42,111 bases of DNA, taken from positions 1 through 42,111 of the forward strand of contig JAHFQX010000024.1 in assembly GCA_023259135.1 (NCBI GenBank). The letters run 5' to 3'. How positions within the stretch are numbered: position 1 is the stretch's first letter; every line of letters starts with the position of its first letter. The DNA comes from Betaproteobacteria bacterium (GTDB taxonomy: Bacteria > Pseudomonadota > Gammaproteobacteria > Burkholderiales > JAHFQX01). A model generated the notes under the pieces. It did not search any database. It saw nothing but the letters and a program-made list of their open reading frames with translations, and was not told the origin of the DNA. A program made the translations under genes and the position numbers. Positions 1 through 8,071 of the stretch are shown here, piece by piece.

Positions 1-703
1 TCGGATGCTCGAGAGCATCTGGCGCCGCAGTAAAGCCCGCGGCGGCCAGGCGGCAGGCCAGAACTCCAGCTTGGGCGGCACGTCCGGCGTGAAGGCTTTT
101 GGTCATGCTGCCGAAATTGGCTACCAGCCCGCCAGCCTCGGAAGCCGCGATGCCGAGCGCATGGGTCGCCTGCTCCGCACCGAGGCCTCGCAATGCCGCG
201 CAAGCCGCGGCCGCGCCGATGACCCCGAAAGCCGAGGTAGGATGCCACCCTTTCATGTGATGGGGGTGCCGGTCCCGCCCGGCGAGTTCCGCCCACGCCT
301 CGTAACCCGTCACGTAAGCCCGCACCATATCCCGACCCTTGACCCCGGGCAGCGCGTCCGCCTCCGCCAGAATAGCCGGCGCCAGCACCGTGCTCGGATG
401 GCCCCCCAGCGGCTCCGCAACGTCGTCATAATCCAGAACATGGGCCGCGACGCCATTGACCAACGCCGCGAGGGGAGCGCTGACTCGCTCGCCGGTCAAG
501 AACAGGCGCGATTCCGGAGCTTCCGGGATGTGCCGAAAGCATCGGTCGACGATGGCCACGTTCGGCTCGCGGCAACCGGCCACCATCACGCCGATGCAGT
601 CGATCATCCCGGTTTTGACCGTCGCTATCGCGTCTTCCGGAATGGCATCGAAAGCCAGGTCGGCAATAAAAGAACCCAGTTGGCGAGTCAGCGCCGCTGC
701 CAT
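1..703 (-). CDS. MmgE/PrpD family protein, 3' part cut by window edge
   Basis: The 234 visible codons are the N-terminal half of an MmgE/PrpD protein. This family contains 2-methylcitrate dehydratase (PrpD), cis-aconitate decarboxylase and related dehydratases that work without an Fe-S cluster. Family marks in order are an N-terminal segment with DCIGVMVAG, then HVLDYDDV, then GGHPSTVLAPA, then MKGWHPTSAFGVIGAA. The last visible block, SMTKSLHAGRAAQAG, is the most diagnostic one. The start is ATG at 703, with GGAGG seven bases upstream. The gene is divergent from the ferredoxin oxidoreductase gene at 920 across a 216-bp gap. Substrate cannot be assigned: no methylcitrate synthase or prpB-like gene is visible, and the neighbour on the left is outside the window. 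Confidence 0.9.
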   Translation of the reverse strand, partial: MAAALTRQLGSFIADLAFDAIPEDAIATVKTGMIDCIGVMVAGCREPNVAIVDRCFRHIPEAPESRLFLTGERVSAPLAALVNGVAAHVLDYDDVAEPLGGHPSTVLAPAILAEADALPGVKGRDMVRAYVTGYEAWAELAGRDRHPHHMKGWHPTSAFGVIGAAAACAALRGLGAEQATHALGIAASEAGGLVANFGSMTKSLHAGRAAQAGVLACRLAAAGFTAAPDALEHP

Positions 704-836
704 CTGTCACCCTCCTCAAGAAATCGGCCGGATACTTCGTTCGTCGCCTTTAGGTTTCATGGCTTTTGCCTGACAGGGTTGCCAAGCCCTACGGCGATCC
801 GTTTTCTGGAGACAGCCCCCTACTGGCAATTTGGGC

Positions 837-866
837 TTGACACCACGATGAAACGTTTCCAATATA
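837..866 (+). promoter_or_regulatory. Sigma-70-like promoter for the ferredoxin oxidoreductase gene
   Basis: A perfect -35 hexamer TTGACA (837-842) is followed after 18 bases by AATATA (861-866), or after 17 bases by CAATAT. The start codon lies at 920, leaving a leader of about 45 bases. The whole 704-919 divergent gap holds no gene; this is the best promoter match in it. Confidence 0.5.
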
Positions 867-919
867 GGAGGAGGGTGGGAAGCTGTCAAGATCGACATGA
901 TTGAGAGGGGGTTGAGCCC

Positions 920-3900
920 ATGAAATACAAGGCCGGGACGCTCGATGACAAATACACGCTTGAGGATGGGCGTGTGTATATAACCGGGATTCAAGCACTG
1001 GTGCGCTTGCCGATCATGCAGCGGCGCCGCGATTTGGCCGCCGGGTTGAACACCGCCGGCTTTGTCTCCGGCTACCGGGGGTCGCCGGTCGCCGCCTATG
1101 ACCTGGAACTCTGGCACGCCAAGAATTTCCTCGAAGCCAACCACGTCAAATTCGAACCGGGCCTCAATGAGGACATTGCGGCCACCGCCATATGGGGCAC
1201 CCAGCAAGTGCCGCTGTCCGGCAAAGGCAAATACGACGGAGTATTCGGCATCTGGTACGGCAAAAATCCGGGACTCGACCGGTGCGGCGACGCCTTCAAG
1301 CATGCCAATCTGTCCGGAACCTCGCCAAACGGAGGGGCGCTTGCCGTCGCCGGCGACGATCACGGCGGGCTATCCTCCAGCATGCCGAACCAGAGCGATC
1401 AGGCCTTGATCGCCTCGATGATTCCCATCCTTTACCCGGCAAACGTTCAGGAATATCTGAATTTCGGGCTTATCGGCTTTGGCATGTCCCGCTTTGCCGG
1501 GTTGTGGGTGGGATTCAAGGCCGTGACCGAAATTATCGAAAGCGCTGGGTCGATTTACGTAAACCGGGACGACCCCAAGCTTATTCTCCCAGAAGACGCG
1601 GTCATCCCAAAAGGCGGCCTGCACATTCGCTGGCCCGACTCCCGCTTTGACCAAGAGGACAGGCACATCAATTACAAATTGCCGGCCGCCGTGGCATACG
1701 CGCGAGCCAATTCCGTGGACCGCATTGTCTTCGATTCGCCCCAGCCGCGGATCGGCATCGCCACCTCGGGTAAAGCCTATCTGGATGTGCGGCACGCGCT
1801 GGACTGCCTCGGCATCGACGACAAGGTCGCCGCCCGCATCGGACTGCGCCTTTACAAGGTGGGGATGGTGTGGCCGCTTGAGCCGGAAGGGGCGCGAAGA
1901 TTCGCCGAAGGCTTGCAGGAGATCCTCGTCATCGAGGAAAAGCGGCCCATCATCGAGCCCGGATTGAGCTCCTTGCTATACAACCTCGGCGGGTCGTCGC
2001 GGCCGCGGATCGTCGGCAAAGCCGACCCTGCCGGAAGGCCGCTGCTGCCGTCCCATGGCGAAACCAACCCGAACATGGTCGCCAAGATCATCGCCGGCCG
2101 GCTCGCCAATTTCGACCACATGCCCGATTTCGCCGGCCCCCTCGCGGAGATAGCGGCGCAAGAGCGGTCCGCCCACGCGGAGCACTCCAATATCGTTCGG
2201 ATCCCATTCTTCTGCGCCGGCTGCCCGCACAACACCGGCGTCAAGACCCCATCCGATAGCCGTGTTTTCGGTGGCGTCGGCTGCCATGCGATGGCCGTAT
2301 GGATACCGGAATCGGGGGTTAAGTTCTTTACCCACATGGGAGGGGAAGGAGCCACTTGGATCGGGGAAGCGCCCTTCACCCACCAAAAGCACGCCTTTCA
2401 GAATCTCGGCGACGGCACCTACTACCACTCCGGGCTGCTGGCGATACGCGCCAGTATCGCGGCCAAGACCACCATCACCTACAAACTCTTGTTTAACGAC
2501 GCCGTCGCCATGACGGGCGGACAACCGTTGGATGCCGGCCTTAACGTTCCTCAAATTGCCCAACAGGTCTATCACGAGGGCGTCAGGCGCATCGCCGTCG
2601 TCACCGACGAACCGGATAAATACGGGCCTCGACCCGGCTTTCCGCCCGGCACGACGATTCACCATCGCGACGAAATGGAAACGGTTCAGCGCGAATTGCG
2701 GGAAACGCCGGGGGTGACCCTTTTGATTTACGATCAGACTTGCGCCGCGGAAAAACGGCGCCGGCGCAAACGCGGCGCCTTCCCCGATCCGGCCAAACGG
2801 GCCTTTATCAATGACCTCGTCTGCGAGGGGTGCGGCGACTGCGGCGTGAAGTCGAATTGCGTCGCCATCGCCCCCATGAAAACCGAATTCGGCCGCAAGC
2901 GCGCTATCGACCAGTCGGTTTGCAACAAAGACTTCTCCTGCGTCAAGGGCTTCTGCCCCAGCTTCGTGACGGTTCACGGCGGAGGCGTGCGCAAGCTCAA
3001 GGGAACGGCGCAAGATCTCGACGCCTTGTTCCGCGATCTTCCGGAACCCTCGATTCCAGAACTTGCCGGGCCTTATGAGATTTTCGTGGGCGGCATCGGC
3101 GGCACGGGAGTGCTGACCGTTGGCGCGCTGCTCGGAATGGCCGCCCATCTCGAAGGGCTGGGTTGCTCGGTACTGGATTTCACGGGCTTGTCGCAGAAGA
3201 ACGGAGAGGTGCTCAGCGAAGTACGCATCGCCCCCAAGCCGGAGGATCTCCATACTTTGCGCATCGGCAACGGCAATGCCGATCTGCTCATCGGCTGCGA
3301 TCTGGTCGTGTCCTCCGGCGCCGAATCCTTGAGGCGAACCCGGCACGGCAGAACCCGTGCCGTGGTCAATACCCATCTGGTGGCGACGGCCGAATTCATC
3401 AACAAGCCCAGCATGGACCTCGATGCGAAGCGGCTAGAAAATATCATCGTCAATGCGCTGGGCAGTGAGAACACGACGTTTCTCAATGCCAACGCCCTGC
3501 TTACGGCTTTGATGGGAGATAGCATTACCGGCAACCTGTTCCTGCTGGGAGTGGCCTATCAAAAAGGCCTCATCCCGATCATGCGGGACTCCCTAGAGCG
3601 GGCCATCGAGCTTAACGGCGTGGCGATCGCGGATAATCTCCGGGCCTTTTCCTGGGGCCGTCTTGCCGCCCATAATCGCGCCGTCATCGAAGCAGCCGCG
3701 GCGCCCTATCTGGCCAGCAAAGCGGGGGCGGAAAAGGTTCTGGATTCGGCCGAGGACATCATCGCCTTCAGAATGAAGGAACTAACCCACTACCAGAATG
3801 CCGATTACGCCGCCCGCTACCAAAAACTCGTGCGCCGCGTTCAGCAAGCCGAATCGGAGAAGATCAAGGGCCGTTTCGATCTGACCCAGGCGGTAGCCCG

Positions 3901-4405
3901 CAACTTCCACCGGCTCATGGCCTACAAGGACGAATACGAGGTGGCGCGCCTGTTCACCGATGGGCGCTTCCAGGAAAAGCTGAATTCCCAGTTCGAGGGG
4001 TTCTCGACGCTGCGCTTTTATTTGGCGCCGCCGCTGTTCGCCAAACGCGATCCGAATACCGGCGAACTTATCAAGAAAGAGTACGGCCCCTGGGTATTCA
4101 AGGCGATGCGGCTGCTGGCGAAACTCAAGTTCCTCCGCGGGACGGCCTTCGACCCATTCAGCTATACCGAAGAACGCCGCACCGAAAGGCAATTGATAGA
4201 GGATTACGAAACCGTCGTGACCGGCTTGCTGGACCGCGTGACTCCGGAAAACTACCCGGTTGCGGTGGAGATCGCCAGCATTCCGGAGGAAATTTATGGT
4301 TTCGGCCACATCAAGGCGCGGCAAATCCCTCTGGCCAAAAAGAAAGAAGCCTCGCTGCGCGCCGCATTCGACAATGGCGGGACCCTCCAAAAGGTCGCGG
4401 CATAA
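920..4405 (+). CDS. Indolepyruvate ferredoxin oxidoreductase family protein (fused alpha-gamma type)
   Basis: This 1161-residue protein belongs to the long fused 2-oxoacid:ferredoxin oxidoreductases that oxidatively decarboxylate aryl- or branched 2-oxoacids to acyl-CoA, with thiamine diphosphate and Fe-S clusters. Order of domains: a pyrimidine-binding domain (about 1-400); a cysteine-bearing block FFCAGCPHNTG near 430, followed by the ThDP-binding domain with HMGGEGATWIGEAPF and LFNDAVAMTGGQP; a ferredoxin-like cysteine cluster near 634 (CEGCGDCGVKSNC, then CNKDFSCVKGFCP); the gamma domain from about 720 (GGIGGTGVLT, GLSQKNGEV); and a family-specific C-terminal extension from about 940. The length is usual for aerobic proteobacterial members. 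ATG at 920 follows a GAGGGGG ribosome site. No ferredoxin gene lies next to it. A role in aromatic or branched-chain amino acid breakdown is inferred from the family only. Confidence 0.9.
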   Translation: MKYKAGTLDDKYTLEDGRVYITGIQALVRLPIMQRRRDLAAGLNTAGFVSGYRGSPVAAYDLELWHAKNFLEANHVKFEPGLNEDIAATAIWGTQQVPLSGKGKYDGVFGIWYGKNPGLDRCGDAFKHANLSGTSPNGGALAVAGDDHGGLSSSMPNQSDQALIASMIPILYPANVQEYLNFGLIGFGMSRFAGLWVGFKAVTEIIESAGSIYVNRDDPKLILPEDAVIPKGGLHIRWPDSRFDQEDRHINYKLPAAVAYARANSVDRIVFDSPQPRIGIATSGKAYLDVRHALDCLGIDDKVAARIGLRLYKVGMVWPLEPEGARRFAEGLQEILVIEEKRPIIEPGLSSLLYNLGGSSRPRIVGKADPAGRPLLPSHGETNPNMVAKIIAGRLANFDHMPDFAGPLAEIAAQERSAHAEHSNIVRIPFFCAGCPHNTGVKTPSDSRVFGGVGCHAMAVWIPESGVKFFTHMGGEGATWIGEAPFTHQKHAFQNLGDGTYYHSGLLAIRASIAAKTTITYKLLFNDAVAMTGGQPLDAGLNVPQIAQQVYHEGVRRIAVVTDEPDKYGPRPGFPPGTTIHHRDEMETVQRELRETPGVTLLIYDQTCAAEKRRRRKRGAFPDPAKRAFINDLVCEGCGDCGVKSNCVAIAPMKTEFGRKRAIDQSVCNKDFSCVKGFCPSFVTVHGGGVRKLKGTAQDLDALFRDLPEPSIPELAGPYEIFVGGIGGTGVLTVGALLGMAAHLEGLGCSVLDFTGLSQKNGEVLSEVRIAPKPEDLHTLRIGNGNADLLIGCDLVVSSGAESLRRTRHGRTRAVVNTHLVATAEFINKPSMDLDAKRLENIIVNALGSENTTFLNANALLTALMGDSITGNLFLLGVAYQKGLIPIMRDSLERAIELNGVAIADNLRAFSWGRLAAHNRAVIEAAAAPYLASKAGAEKVLDSAEDIIAFRMKELTHYQNADYAARYQKLVRRVQQAESEKIKGRFDLTQAVARNFHRLMAYKDEYEVARLFTDGRFQEKLNSQFEGFSTLRFYLAPPLFAKRDPNTGELIKKEYGPWVFKAMRLLAKLKFLRGTAFDPFSYTEERRTERQLIEDYETVVTGLLDRVTPENYPVAVEIASIPEEIYGFGHIKARQIPLAKKKEASLRAAFDNGGTLQKVAA

Positions 4406-4450
4406 TGGCGTGCACGACGGACCTTCCTCGGCCGGGAAGGAAATAACCCA

Positions 4451-5062
4451 GTGTCAACGGTGAGCGCCGGCCGGAATGGGCCCCTGGTCGTCTATATTCA
4501 CGGCTTCAAGAGTTCCCCGGCCTCTATCAAGGCCGGCCTCGTCCGGCAATGGTTGGAAAGTCGGGGCCAGGAGAGCCGGTTCCGCTGCCCTGCCCTGCCC
4601 TATGGCCCTGCCGCGGCGGCCAAGCTCCTGGAAGCCGAAATTCAACGGCTATTGGAGCAGCGTGAACAACCCTTCCTGATCGGCAGTTCCCTGGGGGGGT
4701 ATTACGCCACCTGGCTGGCGGAACGCCACAACCTCAAGGCGGTAGTGATAAACCCCGCAATACGTCCCTACGAATTTTCCGCGGAGATCATCGGGTCCCA
4801 GCAAAATCTCTACACCGCCGAGGAATTCGTCTTCACCGAGGCCCATCTGGAGGAGCTGCGCCGCCTGGAGGTGGAACCCATCACCCCGTCCCGCTACTTG
4901 CTGATGGTGACCACCGGGGATGAGGTCATAGACTACCGGCGGGCGGTAGACCGCTACAGGGGCGCAAAAACGCGGATAGTGGAAGGGTCGGACCACGGCT
5001 TTTCCGACTTTGCCGCTTATCTTCCCGAGGCGATGGAGTTCTGCGGGTTTGGGAAAACCTAG
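4451..5062 (+). CDS. YqiA/YcfP-family alpha/beta-hydrolase (esterase)
   Basis: A 203-residue alpha/beta-hydrolase of the YqiA/UPF0227 group, cytosolic esterases of unknown physiological substrate. It opens with VYIHGFKSSPAS, the family's oxyanion-side motif. The nucleophile elbow is GSSLGG (Ser80), the acid is probably Asp157 in TTGDEVIDY, and the base is His182 in GSDHGFSDF, giving a full triad. The start is GTG at 4451 with AAGGAA upstream; no ATG fits. It follows the oxidoreductase gene by 45 bp on the same strand and may be cotranscribed, although a functional link is not evident. In many proteobacteria yqiA-like genes sit near housekeeping genes, so the neighbour could be incidental. Confidence 0.85.
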   Translation: MSTVSAGRNGPLVVYIHGFKSSPASIKAGLVRQWLESRGQESRFRCPALPYGPAAAAKLLEAEIQRLLEQREQPFLIGSSLGGYYATWLAERHNLKAVVINPAIRPYEFSAEIIGSQQNLYTAEEFVFTEAHLEELRRLEVEPITPSRYLLMVTTGDEVIDYRRAVDRYRGAKTRIVEGSDHGFSDFAAYLPEAMEFCGFGKT

Positions 5063-5231
5063 CCGCGGGGCCTGTCCTTAGAGCTTGTCCGTAAATCCCG
5101 GCAAACTCGAAGGGGTGCCCCAGGCCCGACAACCGCGCCTTAGCAACGGCGAGGGAACAACCCCGCGGCAGGTGGCCGGCGACAGTGGTTTTTCAATAGC
5201 CCGTCGGGATCGAACTGCGCGGTCGCTGGGT

Positions 5232-5237
5232 TATAAT
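5232..5237 (+). promoter_or_regulatory. Consensus -10 box upstream of the RNB gene
   Basis: A perfect TATAAT lies 30 bases before the ATG at 5268. No good -35 is seen 17 bases upstream. A start near 5244 would give a leader of about 24 bases without a clear Shine-Dalgarno sequence. The rest of the 5063-5231 gap shows no gene or convincing structure. Confidence 0.45.
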
Positions 5238-5267
5238 CCCTGCCCTTGCTTTTCCCTCCCCGTTTTC

Positions 5268-7139
5268 ATGCACATCTTCTACGAAGAAGAGGGCAGCCTC
5301 AAGGCCGGCACCGTGCTGGCCGATCAGACCACTTCGCTCCAGGTGGAAGCCCTCCATGGCAAGCGCGGCAAGCTCAAGGCTCAAGCGGTGCTGCTGCGCT
5401 TCGAGCGGCCCACGCCGGCGGAACTGACGGTTCAAGCCCAGGCCCTGGCCGCTTCCTTGGATGCCGATTTTCTTTGGGAAGTCTGCCCCCAGGAGGAATT
5501 TGCCTACGAGGATCTGGCGCGGGAATATTTCGGCCAGGCTCCGGACCCGGTGCAAGCGGCGGGATTGCTGCTCAAGCTGCACGGCTGCCCGATGCACTTT
5601 TACAAAAAGGGCCGGGGCCGCTACAAATCCGCGCCCGCCGATGCCCTCAAGGCCGCCCTGGCCAGCGTGGAGCGCAAGCGCCTGCAAGCCGAAGCCCAAC
5701 GAGTCTACGTGGAACAGCTCACCGCCTTCGCTCTGCCCGAGGATTTCCGCCCGCTGCTGCCGCGCCTGCTCTACAAGCCCGACAAGGCCGGCATCGAGTG
5801 GAAGGCGCTGGAAGCCGCTTGCCACGCCGCCAAACTGTCGCCGGCCCATCTGCTGGAAAAATGCGGCGGCATTCCCTCTTCCCGGGATTATCACCTGCAG
5901 CGCTTCCTGCTGGAGCACTTCCCGGAAGGAACCGCCTTCCCCGAGTTGCCGGCGCCGGCCGACGCGGACTTGCTCGATGCCGGAGTGCAGGCCTTCAGCA
6001 TCGACGACGTCACCACCACCGAGATCGACGATGCCTTCTCGGTGGCGTCCCTGCCCGGCGGCGGCTGGCGGGTGGGCATCCACATCGCCGCGCCGGCCCT
6101 GGGCGTGCATTCCGGCGACGGCTTGGATGCCGTCGCCCGGCGGCGGCTGTCCACGGTCTACATGCCGGGAGACAAGATCACCATGCTGCCCGAGGCGGTG
6201 ATCCATCGCTACACCTTGGGAGAAAGCCTGCCACGCCCCGCCTGCTCCCTCTATCTCACCCTGTCCCCCGAGCTGGACATCACGGATCGGGAAACCCGCC
6301 TGGAGCAGGTCACCATCGCCGCCAATCTGCGCCACGACGCGCTAGAGCCGGTGTTCAACGAGGCCACCCTGGCCCAGGGCAAGATCGACCATCCGTTCGG
6401 CCCCGAGCTCAAGCTGCTGTGGCAACTGGCGCAGCGCCTGGAGGCGGGGCGGGGCAAGGCCAACGAAGCGCAGCGGGGCCTGGATTACAACTTCTACGTC
6501 GAGGCGGAGCGCATCCGCATCGCGCCTCGACGCCGCGGCAGCCCCCTGGACAAGCTGGTGGCGGAACTGATGATCCACGCCAATGCGGAATGGGGGCGGC
6601 AACTGGCGGAACACGGCATTCCCGGCATTTACCGGGTGCAGAGCAACGGCAAGGTGAAGATGAGCACGGTGCCCGCCCCCCACCAGGGCCTGGGAGTGGC
6701 CCAATATCTCTGGGCCAGCTCGCCGTTGCGGCGCTATGTGGACCTTCTTAACCAGCGGCAGATCATCGCCATGATCCGCGGCGATGCCCCGGCTTACGAG
6801 CCGGGCTCGGAAATCCTCATGGCGGCGATGCGGGAATTCGAATTGGCCTACGAGGTCTACGGAGATTTTCAGCGCACCATGGAGCGCTACTGGTGTTTGC
6901 GCTGGCTGCTCCAGGAAAACGTCCGCGAGATCGGCGCGGAAGTGGTTCGGGAAAGCTTGGTCCGCCTGGAAGGCTTGCCCCTGGTGACCAAGGCGCTGGG
7001 CATGACGGCCCTCGCGGAGGGTAGTGCGGTACGAGTGGCCGTCGGCTCCATTGATTTGCTGGATCTCACCTTGCAGTGCCGCTATGTGGAAAACCGCGAT
7101 AGATTTTCCCATCCGTTTTTTGATCTAGATCAAAAATGA
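5268..7139 (+). CDS. RNase II-like RNB-domain ribonuclease
   Basis: A 623-residue protein with the RNB catalytic fold of RNase II/R exoribonucleases, which degrade single-stranded RNA 3' to 5'. The N-terminal half is a poorly conserved RNA-binding part beginning HIFYEEEGSLKAGTV. The active-site block is AFSIDDVTTTEIDDAFSV (about 243-260). In E. coli RNase II this block has four Asp; here the second is Glu, and the other three are present. Later RNB motifs include STVYMPGDKITMLPEAV and ASSPLRRYVDLLNQRQI. No classical C-terminal S1 domain is obvious. The N-terminal start was set at ATG 5268 because an upstream extension would cover the TATAAT box and is low-complexity. A separate true RNase R lies at 20476-22674, so this is a second, more divergent family member, of the kind found beside TonB and aroE in some methylotroph-like genomes. 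Confidence 0.85.
   Translation: MHIFYEEEGSLKAGTVLADQTTSLQVEALHGKRGKLKAQAVLLRFERPTPAELTVQAQALAASLDADFLWEVCPQEEFAYEDLAREYFGQAPDPVQAAGLLLKLHGCPMHFYKKGRGRYKSAPADALKAALASVERKRLQAEAQRVYVEQLTAFALPEDFRPLLPRLLYKPDKAGIEWKALEAACHAAKLSPAHLLEKCGGIPSSRDYHLQRFLLEHFPEGTAFPELPAPADADLLDAGVQAFSIDDVTTTEIDDAFSVASLPGGGWRVGIHIAAPALGVHSGDGLDAVARRRLSTVYMPGDKITMLPEAVIHRYTLGESLPRPACSLYLTLSPELDITDRETRLEQVTIAANLRHDALEPVFNEATLAQGKIDHPFGPELKLLWQLAQRLEAGRGKANEAQRGLDYNFYVEAERIRIAPRRRGSPLDKLVAELMIHANAEWGRQLAEHGIPGIYRVQSNGKVKMSTVPAPHQGLGVAQYLWASSPLRRYVDLLNQRQIIAMIRGDAPAYEPGSEILMAAMREFELAYEVYGDFQRTMERYWCLRWLLQENVREIGAEVVRESLVRLEGLPLVTKALGMTALAEGSAVRVAVGSIDLLDLTLQCRYVENRDRFSHPFFDLDQK
7117..7136. promoter_or_regulatory. Perfect 20-bp palindrome containing an FNR/ANR-type box
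   Basis: The centre is TTGATCTAGATCAA (7120-7133), matching the FNR consensus TTGAT-N4-ATCAA in all ten specified bases. The symmetry extends to 20 bp and ends at the stop codon of the RNB gene. It lies about 110 bases before the preferred start of the membrane-protein gene. If the box sits at -41.5, transcription would start near 7168. The -10 there is weak (TAGGTT), as is common at activated promoters. No fnr gene is visible in the window. Confidence 0.5.
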
Positions 7140-7244
7140 CCTATGATGAAACGGTTAGGTTTAGGGCTTGGAAGCAGTGGCCCCGTACAAAGAGGCGTTT
7201 TGAGCGGGGCATTTGTTAACGCATTTTGGCGAAAGGGAAATCCC

Positions 7245-7727
7245 GTGAGAAGATTTGCTATCCCGGTCATGCTGGCCGGATTGTGCGGCGGATTGGCGGA
7301 AGTCGTTTGGGTTGCCCTGTACAGTTCCTTCACGCAAGCGAGCGGCGTGGAGGTGGCCCGCCAGGTTACGGCCACCCTGTTCCCGTCGTCGGCGGCTTCT
7401 GCGCTCGCCCCTGCGTTTGGCATCGTCATCCATCTCCTGCTTTCGCTTGCGCTGGGTTTTGCCTTTGCCTGGTTGGTTTGGATACCCTTCTCCAGGCAGA
7501 TGAGGGCTGCGACCGCCATGATCATCGCAGTCGCGACGCTGACATTCGTCTGGGCGGCCAACTTCTTTGTAATACTGCCGGCACTCAATCCCGTATTTGT
7601 CACCCTGATGCCTTACGGCGCGACCCTGCTTTCCAAGGCATTATTCGGAATCGCGATGGCATGGGGCCTGCAGCGGGGGCCTGAGCTGGAAATGGAACCA
7701 GCCGCCTCTTGGGCTCGCCAACCCTGA
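7245..7727 (+). CDS. Small integral membrane protein, function unknown
   Basis: A 160-residue protein that I do not recognise. Four hydrophobic helices are visible, roughly at residues 5-27, 54-77, 85-106 and 113-140, with short polar loops and a hydrophilic tail of about 15 residues. GTG 7245 is preferred as start because AGGGA precedes it by seven bases. An upstream ATG at 7143 in frame would lie before the transcription start predicted from the FNR-like box. The gene directly follows the RNB gene but probably has its own promoter. Downstream, at 7741, a decayed transposase fragment abuts the C-terminus, so the last residues (after about 145) may derive from the insertion junction. An oxygen-responsive role is inferred from the upstream box only. 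Confidence 0.6.
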   Translation: MRRFAIPVMLAGLCGGLAEVVWVALYSSFTQASGVEVARQVTATLFPSSAASALAPAFGIVIHLLLSLALGFAFAWLVWIPFSRQMRAATAMIIAVATLTFVWAANFFVILPALNPVFVTLMPYGATLLSKALFGIAMAWGLQRGPELEMEPAASWARQP

Positions 7728-7740
7728 GTGTCGACCGAAT

Positions 7741-7908
7741 TGTCGCTTTTTTCAGGATTTCGTTCTCCAGCTTCAGGCGGGCAACTTCATCCAGGTGCCC
7801 AGGGTCTGTTCCACCAGACTCAGTTCCCTCGCCCACCCGCTTGACCGCCTGCTCTTCGAACTCGGCGGTGCATTCCTGCCCCGGTATCTTGATCCTCTTC
7901 GTCTCCAA
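7741..7908 (-). pseudogene. IS3-type transposase orfA remnant
   Basis: Read on the minus strand from a TTG at 7908, the sequence gives METKRIKIPGQECTAEF and EEQAVKRVGEG. This matches the start of the helix-turn-helix OrfA of a subgroup of IS3-family elements. The part that should hold the rest of the HTH is missing. The frame then continues directly into RLKLENEILKKAT, the leucine-zipper end of OrfA. The usual tail and all of orfB are absent, and no terminal inverted repeats were found. It is therefore an internally deleted, dead fragment. The adjoining 7909-8042 stretch has no recognisable gene and may be further debris. Confidence 0.6.
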
Positions 7909-8042
7909 GGTCGCGTCTATCTTACGTCACCCTTGGAAGACGAAATTTCGGGGGAAGCTCAGGGTCGCAGACGCTGCCCAGTGATCTCACGCCCATCAGG
8001 CATCGCCAGATGGGCTGCATCAATAATCCGTCTTTTCCGTCT

Positions 8043-8071
8043 TCGACATAGGGCGTGGGCTCGCATACAAT
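8043..8071 (+). promoter_or_regulatory. Sigma-70-like promoter upstream of tonB
   Basis: TCGACA (8043-8048) and TACAAT (8066-8071) are separated by exactly 17 bases, each one mismatch from consensus. Transcription would start near 8078. If so, translation would have to begin at ATG 8106 rather than ATG 8070, because the -10 box overlaps the upstream ATG. Confidence 0.5.

Noticed and set aside
5-904. A 299-codon plus-strand open frame at the left edge
   Set aside because: It is antisense to the MmgE/PrpD gene and crosses the divergent promoter region.
1976-3376. A 466-codon minus-strand open frame opposite the ferredoxin oxidoreductase gene
   Set aside because: It lies entirely within a gene with clear domains on the other strand; its residues show no family motif, as expected of antisense frames in GC-rich DNA.
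5063-5231. Possible riboswitch or repeat element before the RNB gene
   Set aside because: Some G/C-rich complementarity exists, but no known riboswitch core or repeated copy elsewhere in the window was found.
5246-6751. A 501-codon plus-strand open frame overlapping the RNB gene
   Set aside because: Arg/Gly/Pro-rich composition and no motif; the RNB frame with its catalytic block is the real gene.
7117-7136. The palindrome as an intrinsic terminator of the RNB gene
   Set aside because: It has no loop, is AT-rich and has no T-run after the stem, so a protein-binding site fits better.
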